Source: an uncultured Prochlorococcus sp.
GTDB taxonomy: Bacteria; Cyanobacteriota; Cyanobacteriia; PCC-6307; Cyanobiaceae
Length of the DNA: 59,998 nucleotides
Assembly (NCBI GenBank): GCA_902538225.1
Contig: CACBEF010000005.1
Coordinates: 1-59,998 of the forward strand
Direction of reading: 5' to 3'
Below, one piece after another: positions 46,349 through 57,053 of the stretch. A program made the translations under genes and the position numbers. Numbering within the stretch: the stretch's first letter is position 1; every line of letters begins with the position of its first letter. The notes under the pieces are model-generated. The model was given only the letters and a program-made list of their open reading frames with translations. It made no database searches and was not told where the DNA came from.

Positions 46349-46393
46349 TTCTACAACTTCAAGATATAAAAACCCTACAACATCACGTACCCA

Positions 46394-46978
46394 TTAATTT
46401 AAATTATTAAGGGCAGGGAACCGAATAGGTCCAATTTTATTTAATGGCCAATATCTAAAAATAGCCTTACCAATAACCTTCTCATAGGGTAAAAATCCCC
46501 AAACATGTGAGTCCATACTGTTATTTCTATTATCTCCCATCACCCATAATGACTCTTCTGGGACAATAAAAGGCCCTATAGAATAATTAATGTTTTTGTC
46601 AAAAACGTAATTTTCTTGAGCGATATTATTTAAGTAAAGGTTACCGTCTCTTACTTCTACCTTGTCTCCAGGTATTCCAATTACTCTTTTTATTAGTGCA
46701 GTATCTGCTTCATAACCAGCATTAATTAATTGTTCGGGAACGTTAAAAACAACTATTTTATTTTTTAATTTTGAAAGATTTGATTTGGATGTAATTTTGG
46801 GTGTTATTTTCTCAACAAGAATTTTATCTTGTATTTGAAGAGTTGGAAGCATTGAACCGGATGGGATCCATCTTGGCTCTATAACCTGCCATCGTATAAT
46901 TAAAGCAATAGATATCCAGATTAAAAGATTTTTTAAATCCTTTAGTATTGAATTTCTTTTTTCTTGTGTTGTAGACAT
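46394..46978 (-). CDS. lepB: Signal peptidase I
   Basis: LepB cuts Sec and Tat signal peptides at the membrane. The 194-residue protein has one N-terminal membrane helix (about 17-31). The catalytic Ser42 is in IPSGSMLPTL and the catalytic Lys98 in ALIKRVIGIPGD; the C-terminal box is VMGDNRNNSMDSHVWG. The length is usual for cyanobacteria. It diverges from menD with 49 bases between. Confidence 0.96.
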   Translation of the reverse strand: MSTTQEKRNSILKDLKNLLIWISIALIIRWQVIEPRWIPSGSMLPTLQIQDKILVEKITPKITSKSNLSKLKNKIVVFNVPEQLINAGYEADTALIKRVIGIPGDKVEVRDGNLYLNNIAQENYVFDKNINYSIGPFIVPEESLWVMGDNRNNSMDSHVWGFLPYEKVIGKAIFRYWPLNKIGPIRFPALNNLN

Positions 46979-47027
46979 GTTTTATTTAATTCAGTTATAA
47001 GGAAATCCCAAAGCATTTATATAAATT

Positions 47028-48791
47028 ATGACATCATCTATTGAATGCAAAAATTTTCTTAGAAGTTTACAACTTTTGAATCTTCTTATAAAAATAGGAG
47101 TTCAAAATTTAATACTATGTCCTGGTAGTAGATCAGCACCTTTAGCAATAGCTGCTGGAGAATTAAATAAATTAGGACTGGTAAATATTTTTAATTCAAT
47201 AGATGAGAGATCTGCAGGATTTCACTCTCTTGGAATTTCTGCTGCATCGGGTAATCTTTCTCTAGTAATTACCACTTCTGGGACTGCCGTAAGTAACTTA
47301 TTGCCATCAGCGGTTGAGGCAGACCGATCTTGTAAAGGTATTATATTTCTTACTGCTGATAGACCCTTAAGATTAAAAGATTGTGGCGCTAATCAAACAG
47401 TAAATCAAGAAAATTTTTTGAGTTCAGTATGCAGAAGAGTTTTAAGTACAAATCTAAATGGACTTCATGAAACACAAGAAAATGAAATCTTAAATTTAGT
47501 TAGAATTACTGAGAAACAAATATCAAGCTTCCCTGGTCCTATTCATTTAAATATTCCTATTGATAAGCCTTTAGATATTTCATTTTTGAATAAAAAAAAT
47601 GTTTTAGAAGTTTTTAAGAGAATTTACTTAAAGAAAAAATACATATTTCAGGAGGTTGAAATAAAGTCTGATAAAAACAAATTCTTAGAAATTTCCAAAA
47701 TTTTAAATTTAGATGAATCCGGCATTATTTTGGTAGGTCCATATCAAGGTTCAATAAATGATTTAACTTCTTTCAATAAATCTTTAGAAAGATTACAAGA
47801 GATTACTGGTTGGCCAGTATTCGCTGATCCTGTTTCAGGAGTTTATTCTGATTTGAAAGGATTAGTCGTGAATTGGGAATTAGTCTTAAGAAAAAATAAA
47901 AATTCATTAAATTGTCATCAACTTTTAAGGCTTGGCCCTATGTCATCTTCAATTGATTTGGAGAAGTTTTTATTAAACTTCGAAGGGATACAAATTCTTA
48001 TAAAAGAAAAAAACTATAGAAAATTGGACCCTATAAAAAAATCATTTGAATATGATTTTGGGCTGTCAGATTTTACTACTCTATTGTTAGAAGAATTATC
48101 AATTAACGAAAAAAACAAAAAGTCTCTTACTCCGATGGCTCTGAATTTAATAGAGGAAGGTGAGCAGATTAAAAAAATTTTAAAAGAGAAAATTACTCAA
48201 GATAATCAAATTACTGAATATATGCTTGCGAACCTTGTCCCAAAACTTTGGCCAGCTGAAAATCCCATAATGCTCTCAGCGAGTAGCCCGATTAGAGATT
48301 GGCTAACATTTTCTGAGAATGGTACTTTAACAAGAAATTGTTTCAGCTTTAGGGGAGCTTCTGGTATAGACGGTACTTTATCTCTTGCCTTAGGTATTTC
48401 TAGAATTAAAAATCCTCTACTTCTTGTCACTGGAGATTTGGCTTTTATTCATGATATAAACGGTTGGCTGATTGAAAATTCAATCGACATGAATTTAACA
48501 ATTCTTCTGATAAATAATAATGGCGGAAATATATTTAAACGTATTTATAAAAAAAATTTAAAAGAAGATGAATTAAAAAAACTTTTTCTTATGCCAAAAG
48601 AAATAAACTGGTCTAAACTCGCAGATGGTTATCAAGTAAAATTTAAAAGTGTGGAAAATTTTAAAAAATTACGAGAGGCATTCGATTGGAGCATTTCTAT
48701 CCAGAAATCTGTAATAATAAAAGTTGATATTGATCCAGAAAATGAAATTTGTGAAAAAAATGCCCTGCTAGAAAAAATAATTGGCAGTTAA
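47028..48791 (+). CDS. menD: SEPHCHC synthase (MenD)
   Basis: MenD is a thiamine-diphosphate enzyme that joins 2-oxoglutarate to isochorismate in phylloquinone synthesis, for photosystem I. The 587-residue protein has [17 protein letters not shown] near the start, the activating Glu region [14 protein letters not shown], and the ThDP/Mg motif [18 protein letters not shown] then NNNGGNIF. The length is normal. It starts a plus-strand group with menB, the next pathway neighbour. Confidence 0.96.
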   Translation: MTSSIECKNFLRSLQLLNLLIKIGVQNLILCPGSRSAPLAIAAGELNKLGLVNIFNSIDERSAGFHSLGISAASGNLSLVITTSGTAVSNLLPSAVEADRSCKGIIFLTADRPLRLKDCGANQTVNQENFLSSVCRRVLSTNLNGLHETQENEILNLVRITEKQISSFPGPIHLNIPIDKPLDISFLNKKNVLEVFKRIYLKKKYIFQEVEIKSDKNKFLEISKILNLDESGIILVGPYQGSINDLTSFNKSLERLQEITGWPVFADPVSGVYSDLKGLVVNWELVLRKNKNSLNCHQLLRLGPMSSSIDLEKFLLNFEGIQILIKEKNYRKLDPIKKSFEYDFGLSDFTTLLLEELSINEKNKKSLTPMALNLIEEGEQIKKILKEKITQDNQITEYMLANLVPKLWPAENPIMLSASSPIRDWLTFSENGTLTRNCFSFRGASGIDGTLSLALGISRIKNPLLLVTGDLAFIHDINGWLIENSIDMNLTILLINNNGGNIFKRIYKKNLKEDELKKLFLMPKEINWSKLADGYQVKFKSVENFKKLREAFDWSISIQKSVIIKVDIDPENEICEKNALLEKIIGS

Positions 48792-48825
48792 ATTTATCAT
48801 TTTCTATCTTTGAAAATTAGGTTTC

Positions 48826-49683
48826 ATGAAAGTATTACCTGGTAAAACAACTTTAAATTGGTCAGAATGCAAATCTTATGAGGATATATTGTTTCACAAA
48901 TCAGATGAGGGAATTGCGCGAATTGCAATTAATCGGCCTGAAAAAAGAAATGCATTTAGGCCACACACTGTAGATGAACTCATTAACGCATTTAATATCG
49001 TAAGAAATGATGAAAGTATCGGCGTAGTTCTCTTTACAGGTGCGGGACCTGACAAGAAAGGTATTTATTCTTTTTGCTCTGGAGGTGATCAGAGTGTAAG
49101 AGGAGAAAATGGATATCTAAATGATGAAGGGAAGCAGAGATTAAATGTACTTGAACTTCAAAGATTAATAAGAAGTTTGCCTAAAGTGGTTATTGCCTTA
49201 GTTCCTGGTTTTGCAATTGGAGGAGGCCAGGTACTTCATTTAATTTGTGATCTTAGTATCGCCTCTGAAAATGCAATATTTGGTCAAACAGGTCCAAGAG
49301 TTGGTAGTTTTGATGCAGGTTTTGGATCTAGTTATTTAGCAAGACTTGTTGGTCAAAGAAAAGCAAAAGAAATTTGGTTTTTATGTAGAAAATATAATTC
49401 TAGGGAAGCTCTTAAGATGGGCTTGATAAATGCAATTACAAAGATTGAAGAATTAGAAGCTGAGGGTGTAATCTGGGCAAGAGAGATTTTACGAAATAGT
49501 CCAACTGCTATTCGTATTCTTAAAGCTTCATTCAATGCGGAGAATGATGGGATAGCTGGTATTCAAGAATTATCTGGATACACAACTCAATTATTCTATT
49601 CCACTGAAGAAGCTCAAGAAGGTAGAGATGCCTTTCTTGAAAAGCGTCCACCAGATTTTTCTGACTATAATTGGACACCTTAG
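48826..49683 (+). CDS. menB: 1,4-dihydroxy-2-naphthoyl-CoA synthase
   Basis: MenB closes the naphthoate ring in phylloquinone synthesis. The 285-residue crotonase-fold protein has [24 protein letters not shown] (oxyanion hole), [31 protein letters not shown] and the C-terminal tail [14 protein letters not shown], which is specific to MenB. It follows menD by 34 bases, so the pair is probably one operon. Confidence 0.97.
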   Translation: MKVLPGKTTLNWSECKSYEDILFHKSDEGIARIAINRPEKRNAFRPHTVDELINAFNIVRNDESIGVVLFTGAGPDKKGIYSFCSGGDQSVRGENGYLNDEGKQRLNVLELQRLIRSLPKVVIALVPGFAIGGGQVLHLICDLSIASENAIFGQTGPRVGSFDAGFGSSYLARLVGQRKAKEIWFLCRKYNSREALKMGLINAITKIEELEAEGVIWAREILRNSPTAIRILKASFNAENDGIAGIQELSGYTTQLFYSTEEAQEGRDAFLEKRPPDFSDYNWTP

Positions 49684-49718
49684 TTTATTTTTCAAAAGAA
49701 CTTTTTAAATAATTTTCA

Positions 49719-51176
49719 ATGAGAATTCTTCTTGCCGCTGCTGAATGTGCACCAATGATCAAAGTTGGAGGTATGGGAGATGTGGTTGGTTCGTTACCTC
49801 CATCTTTGATAAAACTTGGTCACGATGTAAGGGTAATAATTCCAGGATATGGAAAATTGTGGAGTCTTTTAAAGGTATCTAATGAACCTGTCTTTAGAGC
49901 AAATACAATGGGCAATGATTTCGCCGTATATGAAGCAAAACATCCCATTCATAATTATGTGATTTACCTTGTGGGTCATCCAACATTTGACTCCGAACAA
50001 ATATACGGAGGCGAAAATGAAGACTGGCGCTTTACATTTTTTGCAAGTGCCACTGCAGAATTTGCCTGGAATTGTTGGAAACCTCAAGTTCTTCACTGCC
50101 ATGATTGGCACACTGGCATGATTCCTGTGTGGATGCATCAGGACCCCGAAATTAGTACTGTCTTCACAATTCATAATTTAAAATACCAAGGTCCTTGGAG
50201 ATGGAAACTTGAAAAAATGACTTGGTGTCCTTGGTATATGCATGGAGACCACACAATGGCTGCGGCAATGTTGTACGCAGATAGGGTCAATGCTGTTTCT
50301 CCAACTTATGCAGATGAAATTAAAACCCATGAATATGGGGAAAGCCTTGAAGGATTACTTAATTACATTTCAGGTAAATTAAGGGGAATTCTTAATGGCA
50401 TAGATCTTGATGAATGGAATCCAGCGAAAGACCCAGTTTTACCTGCAAAATTTAGTATTAAGAATATAGAAAATAGGCAAGAAAATAAAAAAATTCTGCA
50501 GAGAGAAATGGGTCTCGAAGTTAATTCTAAAAAATATCTTTTAGGTATGGTCAGTAGGTTAGTTGATCAGAAAGGGGTTGACCTACTTTTACAAGTTTCA
50601 AGAAGACTTTTAGCATATACAGATTCCCAAATAGTTGTTTTAGGAACTGGGGATAGATATTTAGAGTCAGGATTATGGCAACTTGCATTAGATTACCCAG
50701 GAAGATTTTCTGTATTTCTTACTTATGATGATTCTTTATCAAGACTAATATATGGTGGCTCTGATGCATTTTTAATGCCAAGTAGGTTCGAACCTTGTGG
50801 TATTAGTCAACTACTTGCTATGAGATATGGTTCTATTCCAATAGTAAGGCGAGTAGGAGGTTTAGTTGACACAGTTTTACCTCATAATCCAGAAAATAAT
50901 AGTGGTACTGGTTTTTGCTTCGATCGCTTTGAACCTATAGATTTCTATACATCTTTAGTAAGGTCTTGGGAGGCCTTTAGGCATAAAGATAGTTGGAAAT
51001 TATTGCAAAAAAGAGCAATGAGCCAAGAGTTTAGTTGGCAAAGATCCGCTTTCGAATACGAAGTTATGTATAAGGATGTTTGCGGGATAAAAGAACCATC
51101 GCCAGATGTTGCTGAAATTGAAAAATTTTCTTACGGACAATCAGCTGATCCATCTTTTAAAAAAAGTATGACTTAA
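49719..51176 (+). CDS. glgA: Glycogen synthase
   Basis: GlgA builds alpha-1,4-glucan from ADP-glucose. The 485-residue GT5 enzyme has the ADP-glucose loop [13 protein letters not shown] (K15), [11 protein letters not shown], and the C-terminal motif [20 protein letters not shown] that contains the catalytic Glu. The length is usual. It lies 35 bases after menB; the glycogen branching enzyme is at 20257-22521. Confidence 0.97.
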   Translation: MRILLAAAECAPMIKVGGMGDVVGSLPPSLIKLGHDVRVIIPGYGKLWSLLKVSNEPVFRANTMGNDFAVYEAKHPIHNYVIYLVGHPTFDSEQIYGGENEDWRFTFFASATAEFAWNCWKPQVLHCHDWHTGMIPVWMHQDPEISTVFTIHNLKYQGPWRWKLEKMTWCPWYMHGDHTMAAAMLYADRVNAVSPTYADEIKTHEYGESLEGLLNYISGKLRGILNGIDLDEWNPAKDPVLPAKFSIKNIENRQENKKILQREMGLEVNSKKYLLGMVSRLVDQKGVDLLLQVSRRLLAYTDSQIVVLGTGDRYLESGLWQLALDYPGRFSVFLTYDDSLSRLIYGGSDAFLMPSRFEPCGISQLLAMRYGSIPIVRRVGGLVDTVLPHNPENNSGTGFCFDRFEPIDFYTSLVRSWEAFRHKDSWKLLQKRAMSQEFSWQRSAFEYEVMYKDVCGIKEPSPDVAEIEKFSYGQSADPSFKKSMT

Positions 51177-51183
51177 TTTTTTA

Positions 51184-52557
51184 ATGGAATTCTCTTTATC
51201 AGAATTAAACGATGTTTTGGGGGATATTAGAAATCTGAGCGAGGGGGGGAAAGATTTTTTAAATTTTAAGAATATAAGTATTGATAGTAGAACTTTATTA
51301 AAAAATGATCTTTTTATAGCTATAAAGGGTAAAAATTTTGACGGACATAGTTTTCTTCCAGAGGTTTTAAATAAAGGTGTTAAATCTGTTGTAATTAAAA
51401 AAGGGATGCAGAGATTACTTCCAAGTGATTTTCCTTATTGGGTTGTAAATGACACAACAGAGGCATTTCAAAAATTAGTATTGCTAAAAAGAAAAAAATT
51501 AAATATCCCAATTGTTGCAATAACTGGCTCAGTGGGTAAAACCACAACAAAAGAAATGATTGGCGGAGTTTTAAATAAACTTGGAAGAATTAAATTATCT
51601 CATGCAAATTTCAATAATGAAATTGGAGTTGGTCTTACTATTCTTGCGACAGATATTGAAGATAAAGTTTTAGTTCTTGAGATGGGGATGAGAGGTCTTG
51701 GACAGATCGAGAATTTATCTAAATATAGTGAACCGGATATTGCAGTTATTACCAATATTGGCACAGCTCATATTGGATTATTAGGCTCAAAAAAAAATAT
51801 TACTCATGCAAAGTGTGAAATTAGTAAGTTCTTAAATCCAGAAGGAGTTGTCATAATTCCAGCAAATGATCCATTCCTACAAAAAACTTTGAAAGAATTT
51901 TGGAAAGGTAGAGTGATAAAAGTAAAACTATTAAATATAGAAAATCAAAAGGAGAGTTTTAAGAAAGATGATAATTTACGAGGATTTTATAATCCTTCGA
52001 ATAAAACAATTTTAATTGAAGAAAATACCTTTGAAATTTCATTTGAGGGATTTCACAATGCTTCGAATTTCTTATTTGCTTATGCAGTTGCTAAAGAGCT
52101 AGGTATTGATTTTGCAAGTTTTAATAAATTTGATTTTGTAAGTTTAGGTGGAAGGAATAAAATTCTTAAATCAGTAAAAACAACAATATATGATGAATCA
52201 TATAATGCTTCGCCAGAGTCAGTAAAAGCATGTATTAAAAACTTGCTTGAAAAACCGAAAAATAAATTTTTCATATTTGGAAGTATGCAAGAACTGGGAA
52301 AAGAATCTGAAAAATATCATATAGAAATATTCAAATTAATAAATAATTCAGATATAGAAAAATGTTTATTTATTTGCGATAAAGAGAATGAAAAAATTTA
52401 CACCAATTATCTAAAAGATAAGAATAAATTCTTAGTTTTAAATAATATTAAAGATATTCCTCAAGAGATAAACAAATCTACAAAAAAAGGTGATTCTATT
52501 CTTATAAAAGGGAGCAGATGTTGGCAACTTGAAAAAATTATTGAATTAATTAACTAG
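51184..52557 (+). CDS. murF: UDP-N-acetylmuramoyl-tripeptide--D-alanyl-D-alanine ligase
   Basis: MurF adds D-Ala-D-Ala to the peptidoglycan precursor. The 457-residue Mur ligase has the N-terminal UDP-binding domain with ISIDSRTLLKNDLFIAIKG. The ATP motif is TGSVGKTTTKEMI near residue 114, and the central-domain segment EMGMRGLGQI is followed by NIGTAHIG. The C-terminal domain has DESYNASPES. It lies 7 bases after glgA and converges on glmU with a 1-base gap. Confidence 0.96.
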   Translation: MEFSLSELNDVLGDIRNLSEGGKDFLNFKNISIDSRTLLKNDLFIAIKGKNFDGHSFLPEVLNKGVKSVVIKKGMQRLLPSDFPYWVVNDTTEAFQKLVLLKRKKLNIPIVAITGSVGKTTTKEMIGGVLNKLGRIKLSHANFNNEIGVGLTILATDIEDKVLVLEMGMRGLGQIENLSKYSEPDIAVITNIGTAHIGLLGSKKNITHAKCEISKFLNPEGVVIIPANDPFLQKTLKEFWKGRVIKVKLLNIENQKESFKKDDNLRGFYNPSNKTILIEENTFEISFEGFHNASNFLFAYAVAKELGIDFASFNKFDFVSLGGRNKILKSVKTTIYDESYNASPESVKACIKNLLEKPKNKFFIFGSMQELGKESEKYHIEIFKLINNSDIEKCLFICDKENEKIYTNYLKDKNKFLVLNNIKDIPQEINKSTKKGDSILIKGSRCWQLEKIIELIN

Positions 52558-52558
52558 A

Positions 52559-53908
52559 TCAGGATTTCTTTTTTCCCCAATTCTCTATATTTACTTGCTT
52601 AGTTCTTGAGATCGCTAGTGAATTATCTTTAGAGTCTTTTGTGATAACAGAACCAGCACCTGTTGTTACTGATTCGCCTAGATTTATTGGTGCTACAAAA
52701 ACTGTGTTTGCCCCAATACTGGAATTTTTACCAATTTTTGTTTGATATTTTTTCTGTCCATCAAAATTTGCAGTAATAGTGCCTGCTCCAATATTTGTAG
52801 ATCTACCAATAATAGAATCACCAATATAACTTAAATGGTTAACTTTAGATTCTTCCTCTAGTTGACTATTTTTGATCTCAACAAAATTACCTATTTTGCT
52901 ATGGGAAGATATTTTGGAATTAGGTCTTATATGACTATAAGGGCCAATTTTTATATGATCCATTATCTGAGAATCATAAACTGTAGAGTTTGAAATTTCA
53001 CATTGCAATCCCACATTAGAATTCTCAATATAAGTATTTGGACCGATAATGCAATGACTATTTATTTTCGTATTTCCTCTTATATGTGTATTAGCCTCAA
53101 TGATTACATCCTTACCAATTTCAGCTTCTTCACTAATTGAACAACTTGCTTTATTTATAAAAGTTACACCATTAAGCATATGTTTTTCTTTAATTGAATT
53201 CTGAATACATTCCTCGCACTCTGATAGTTGAATTCTGTTGTTAATTCCTTGAAGCTCTCCATTATCATCTACCTCGAGACTTAAGGAATTTTTTAGCAAA
53301 GATATTGTATCAGTTAAGTAAATCTCTTTTTGATTATTATTGCTTTGCAAGGTATTAATTATTTCTGACAAGTTACCCCAGTTAAAACAGTAAATACCTG
53401 CATTTATTAATGGATTTTCTTTTTCTAGATCATTGCAATCTTTTTCTTCAACAATTTTCTCTATAAAGTCCCCCTTCAAAAAAACTCTGCCATATCCATG
53501 AGGATTTGTTTTCTTTGTGGTAATTAAAGAAACATCAGCATTTTTTGAATCGTGTAAGTACAAAAGTCTTTTAAGAGTACTAGGCCTAATGAGTGGCACA
53601 TCGCCGTTAAGTACCAAAAGTTTTCCTTCATGTTTTTTTACTTCTTTACAAAGTACTTGGATAGCATGACCGGTTCCTGATTGAGGTTCTTGAACAACAA
53701 TATGGATTTTTTTATCGTTTGGGATTGACCTTTTTACTTCTTTTGATTTGTATCCTGTAATTACGAAAATTTTATCGGGCTTTAATTCGACACATGAATC
53801 AATTACTCTTTGAAGAAGACTTTTGCCAGAAATTTTATGTAATACTTTTGGCAATGAGCTTTCCATCCTAGTGCCCTTGCCGGCCGCTAATATTGCAACA
53901 CTTAACAT
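52559..53908 (-). CDS. glmU: Bifunctional GlmU: N-acetylglucosamine-1-phosphate uridyltransferase / glucosamine-1-phosphate acetyltransferase
   Basis: GlmU makes UDP-GlcNAc for the cell wall. The N-terminal GT-A domain has [19 protein letters not shown] and the metal Asp in LNGDVPLI. The C-terminal left-handed beta-helix shows repeated hexapeptides ([33 protein letters not shown]) with the conserved acetyl-CoA region near [12 protein letters not shown]. The length of 449 is normal. It lies 25 bases before the MnmD-like gene in the reading direction of the genome, on the same strand. Confidence 0.97.
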   Translation of the reverse strand: MLSVAILAAGKGTRMESSLPKVLHKISGKSLLQRVIDSCVELKPDKIFVITGYKSKEVKRSIPNDKKIHIVVQEPQSGTGHAIQVLCKEVKKHEGKLLVLNGDVPLIRPSTLKRLLYLHDSKNADVSLITTKKTNPHGYGRVFLKGDFIEKIVEEKDCNDLEKENPLINAGIYCFNWGNLSEIINTLQSNNNQKEIYLTDTISLLKNSLSLEVDDNGELQGINNRIQLSECEECIQNSIKEKHMLNGVTFINKASCSISEEAEIGKDVIIEANTHIRGNTKINSHCIIGPNTYIENSNVGLQCEISNSTVYDSQIMDHIKIGPYSHIRPNSKISSHSKIGNFVEIKNSQLEEESKVNHLSYIGDSIIGRSTNIGAGTITANFDGQKKYQTKIGKNSSIGANTVFVAPINLGESVTTGAGSVITKDSKDNSLAISRTKQVNIENWGKKKS

Positions 53909-53933
53909 GTTTATTTGAAATCCTAATTTAAAT

Positions 53934-54839
53934 CTAACTCTTAACGGATAACTTCGTCATTCCCCACTTCTCTCTCCATATATTTGTAGATAATAGATTT
54001 GAGAATAATTGCTCATCTAATCTTCTCCTGATTATATCGTCTTTACTTGAGTTCAAATCTTGATCTCTATATGGAATACTAGCTTTAGTTAAGAGATGTT
54101 CTTCTTCCATTAAAGATAACTTTTCAAAATTGAAATTAGGTTTCAATTTATTCTTATCAAATTTTGATATTGCGACAGTTCCCTGACTCCAAAAAGTTCT
54201 TTTTTTAAAACTTGGCTTAATAGTAAAAATTTCTAATCCAAGATTTCTTAAGGTTTTTCTTACTGCCGCTGATGAAGAATAAGTTATTAAATAACCCTGA
54301 GGATTAAGTTTTTCTGTGACTTTGGATAAAAATTCAATCGTCCATACTTGTGGGCATTTTTGAGGAGAAAAACCATCTAAATAAATCAGATCGAATTTAA
54401 TAGAGGAAGGAATAATGTTGATTTTTTCTCTAGCATCACCCCACAAAATACTGCATTTAAAAAATTGATCCTCAAAGTAATCTTTTCGATAAAGTGATTC
54501 AAATATTTTTTTTACTTTTGGATCCCATAATTTAAGGAAAGATTCATTTCTAAGTGAATATTCAAGAGGCTTTTTATCAATCTCCAATGCATACAAATTT
54601 AATTTTGATTTTTGTTTAATTAATTCATCTAATAAAGAAGCTGAATTGTATCCTAAGCCAAAACATACATCTAAAACATTGAGAGATTCGCCCTTAAATC
54701 TTTGCAAATTAGAAGTAGCTGTAAACTTTGACTTTGTTTCCTCCAATGCGCCCAATAAACTATGGAAGTTCTCTTGAAAAAACACACTTCTTAAAGAGTA
54801 ACTACCATCTTTAGTTAAAACTTCTATTAATTCAGACAA
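53934..54839 (-). CDS. MnmD-like tRNA 5-aminomethyl-2-thiouridine methyltransferase (stand-alone)
   Basis: This 301-residue SAM methyltransferase of the MnmC N-terminal (DUF752) type has [19 protein letters not shown] as its SAM loop and [16 protein letters not shown], the family hallmark. In E. coli the MnmC fusion adds a FAD oxidase domain; that domain is absent here, so only the final methylation step would be possible. The substrate (mnm5s2U in tRNA) is by family; the true target in cyanobacteria is less certain. It lies 11 bases downstream of aroA. Confidence 0.83.
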   Translation of the reverse strand: MSELIEVLTKDGSYSLRSVFFQENFHSLLGALEETKSKFTATSNLQRFKGESLNVLDVCFGLGYNSASLLDELIKQKSKLNLYALEIDKKPLEYSLRNESFLKLWDPKVKKIFESLYRKDYFEDQFFKCSILWGDAREKINIIPSSIKFDLIYLDGFSPQKCPQVWTIEFLSKVTEKLNPQGYLITYSSSAAVRKTLRNLGLEIFTIKPSFKKRTFWSQGTVAISKFDKNKLKPNFNFEKLSLMEEEHLLTKASIPYRDQDLNSSKDDIIRRRLDEQLFSNLLSTNIWREKWGMTKLSVKS

Positions 54840-54850
54840 AAACTTTTAGG

Positions 54851-56161
54851 CTAGTTAGTTAGTTTGGCCAGATCTTCCCAAAAAGTTGGATACGAGACGC
54901 TAGCAGCATCAGATCTCATGATTTTTGAGGTATCTTTAGCAAGAAGTGAAGCAATAGCAAGACTCATTGCTACTCGATGATCTGTCTCACTATCTACCTC
55001 CGCAGAATGAAATTTTGATTGCCCATTAATTATTAACCCATCCTCTTTTTCTGTTATTTCAGCACCGAATTTTTGTAACTGTCGTGCCATGACTTTTAAT
55101 CGATCTGTCTCCTTAACTCTTAATTCTTGTGCATCCTTAATTTCAGAAACTCCATTACAAAAACAGGCTGCCACAGTAAGGATAGGAATTTCATCTATAA
55201 GTTTTGGGAGAATATCTCCTTCAATAGTGAATGATCTTAAATTATTTGAAGTCTTTACTTTAATAGATCCAATAGGTTCACCTGCAATAGTCGATTTATC
55301 ATAAATCTCATAATCACACCCCATTAAATCCATTACATTTAAAATCCCGGTTCTAGTGGGATTTAATCCTACATTCTGAATTAAAACCTCTGAATTTGGA
55401 ACAATAGATGCAGCAATCATCCAAAAAGAAGCAGAGCTTATGTCTCCAGGAATCAATATTCTCTGGCCAATTAAGTTACCCCCTGACTTGATAACTACAT
55501 TCCTTCCTAATTCTCCTCTGATACTGATGTCTGCTCCAAATGCTTTTAACATTCTTTCAGTATGATCTCTTGAAGATGCTGGTTCAATAACAGAAGTGGT
55601 TCCAGAAGCTTTGAGGCCAGCTAATAAGATTGCAGATTTTACTTGAGCACTAGCTACAGGGGTTCCTATAACACACCCTTTTAATTTATTCCCATCAATT
55701 GAGATTGGAGCTTTATTTCCTTTTTCTCTACCAAAAATTTTGCCACCCATCAAAGATAATGGTTTGCCCACTCTCCCCATTGGCCTTTCATTAAGAGAAA
55801 TGTCACCATTTAAGATGAAATTCTTGCCTTCTTGACCGGCAAGTAACCCCATTAATAATCTCATGGTGGTTCCCGAATTCCCGCAATTTAGAATTTCTTT
55901 GGGCTCTTTAAATCCATCAAGACCCAATCCTGAAATCGTAAAAGGCTCATTTCTTTTTATTTCTGGTATATTTACACCTAACTTTCTTAGACAATCAGCA
56001 GTTGAAAGTGGATCTTCAGAATGTAAGAACCCCTCAATAGTCGTCTCACCCTTAGCAATACTTCCTAATATTAGAGCTCTATGAGAAATAGATTTATCTC
56101 CAGGTACTTTTACTTTTCCTTTTAAATTAACTCCACCTTTTATTGTGCGGATATTATTCAT
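54851..56161 (-). CDS. aroA: 3-phosphoshikimate 1-carboxyvinyltransferase (EPSP synthase)
   Basis: AroA is the sixth enzyme of the shikimate pathway. The protein has [57 protein letters not shown] and [13 protein letters not shown], all conserved EPSP synthase motifs. A reading frame extends 13 residues upstream to an ATG at 56200, but the start at 56161 ([10 protein letters not shown]) aligns with the family and is chosen, giving 437 residues. It diverges from the comB-like gene. Confidence 0.96.
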   Translation of the reverse strand: MNNIRTIKGGVNLKGKVKVPGDKSISHRALILGSIAKGETTIEGFLHSEDPLSTADCLRKLGVNIPEIKRNEPFTISGLGLDGFKEPKEILNCGNSGTTMRLLMGLLAGQEGKNFILNGDISLNERPMGRVGKPLSLMGGKIFGREKGNKAPISIDGNKLKGCVIGTPVASAQVKSAILLAGLKASGTTSVIEPASSRDHTERMLKAFGADISIRGELGRNVVIKSGGNLIGQRILIPGDISSASFWMIAASIVPNSEVLIQNVGLNPTRTGILNVMDLMGCDYEIYDKSTIAGEPIGSIKVKTSNNLRSFTIEGDILPKLIDEIPILTVAACFCNGVSEIKDAQELRVKETDRLKVMARQLQKFGAEITEKEDGLIINGQSKFHSAEVDSETDHRVAMSLAIASLLAKDTSKIMRSDAASVSYPTFWEDLAKLTN

Positions 56162-56266
56162 TTTCAAATTAATTACTTGATAAAATTTCTGTAAAAACAA
56201 ATTAGTTTTATATTATCAATAAGTTTGTTTTTTAAAAAAAAATAATCAAATTAAGTAACTGTTTTC

Positions 56267-56272
56267 TATAAT
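56267..56272 (+). promoter_or_regulatory. -10 element upstream of the comB-like gene
   Basis: A perfect TATAAT lies 16 bases before the TTG start, so the message would have a leader of only about 10 bases. No clear -35 is seen. AAGGA at 56283-56287 is too close to the TTG to be an ordinary ribosome site. Confidence 0.4.
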
Positions 56273-56288
56273 AAATCAGAAAAAGGAT

Positions 56289-57023
56289 TTGATTATTAAT
56301 CTTACTTATTATCACGTCGCAAAGGATGTTCCTGAAAATAGTCCAGACATTGCAGTAGTCATTGATGTTTTAAGAGCTACAACCACAATTTCTTGGGCTT
56401 TAAAAAATGGAGCTGATTCAATACAAGTTTTTGCAGATTTAGATTTATTAAAACAATCTGCAACTAAGTGGCAAGCTGAAAAAAGACTAATGCTTGGAGA
56501 GAGAGGCGGAAAGAAGATTGAGGGCTTTGATCTAGGAAATTCTCCTTTATCAGTTACAAGAAAAGTTGTTAATGGTAAAAGACTATTTATGAGTACTACT
56601 AATGGGACCAAATCATTGCAAAAAGTTCAAAATGCTAAGCATTTATTTGCTATGGGTCTCCCAAATAGGAAAGCAGTTGCCGAAAAAATCATTTCATTAA
56701 AAGGTGAAAATGTTTTAATACTTGGTAGTGGTTGGGAAGGCTCTTATTCACTTGAGGATTCTTTAGCTGCTGGTGCTTTGGCTTCATACCTAAAACAGAA
56801 CTGTGATTTCGAAATTAATATTCTGAATGACGAATTACAAGCTGCTTTGGCACTTTGGGATTTCTGGAAAAATGATATTTTGAAATGTTTAAAAACAGCA
56901 ACCCATGGCAAAAGATTGACAAGTCTTGGAGATTATGAGGATGATTTTAAATGTTGCTCTGAACTTGATTGCTTAGATATTGTTCCAGCTCAAGTTGAAA
57001 GAGGTGTGATTCGTGCCTCATGA
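56289..57023 (+). CDS. 2-phosphosulfolactate phosphatase-like protein (ComB family)
   Basis: The 244-residue protein has the ComB core: AVVIDVLRATTTISWAL (residues 21-37), RLMLGERGGKKIEGFDLGNSP and MSTTNGTKSL. ComB removes phosphate from 2-phosphosulfolactate, an early step to coenzyme M in archaea. Cyanobacteria do not make coenzyme M, so the role here must differ; sulfolactate or another phosphoester is possible. The start is TTG at 56289. It is first in a plus-strand run with the nitrilase, amidase, murI and prenyl synthase genes. Confidence 0.85.
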   Translation: MIINLTYYHVAKDVPENSPDIAVVIDVLRATTTISWALKNGADSIQVFADLDLLKQSATKWQAEKRLMLGERGGKKIEGFDLGNSPLSVTRKVVNGKRLFMSTTNGTKSLQKVQNAKHLFAMGLPNRKAVAEKIISLKGENVLILGSGWEGSYSLEDSLAAGALASYLKQNCDFEINILNDELQAALALWDFWKNDILKCLKTATHGKRLTSLGDYEDDFKCCSELDCLDIVPAQVERGVIRAS

Positions 57024-57053
57024 TTTACGAATTGGTTCATTAGGAGTAAAGTC

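Noticed and set aside
50780-50800. A tRNA-like T-loop (GGTTCGAACC) in glgA
   Set aside because: It encodes the conserved SRFEPCG motif of glycogen synthase and no acceptor or anticodon arms pair around it.
56193-56232. 9-base inverted repeat AAAAACAAA/TTTGTTTTT between aroA and the comB-like gene
   Set aside because: Low-complexity A/T sequence with a 22-base spacer; likely to occur by chance in this composition.
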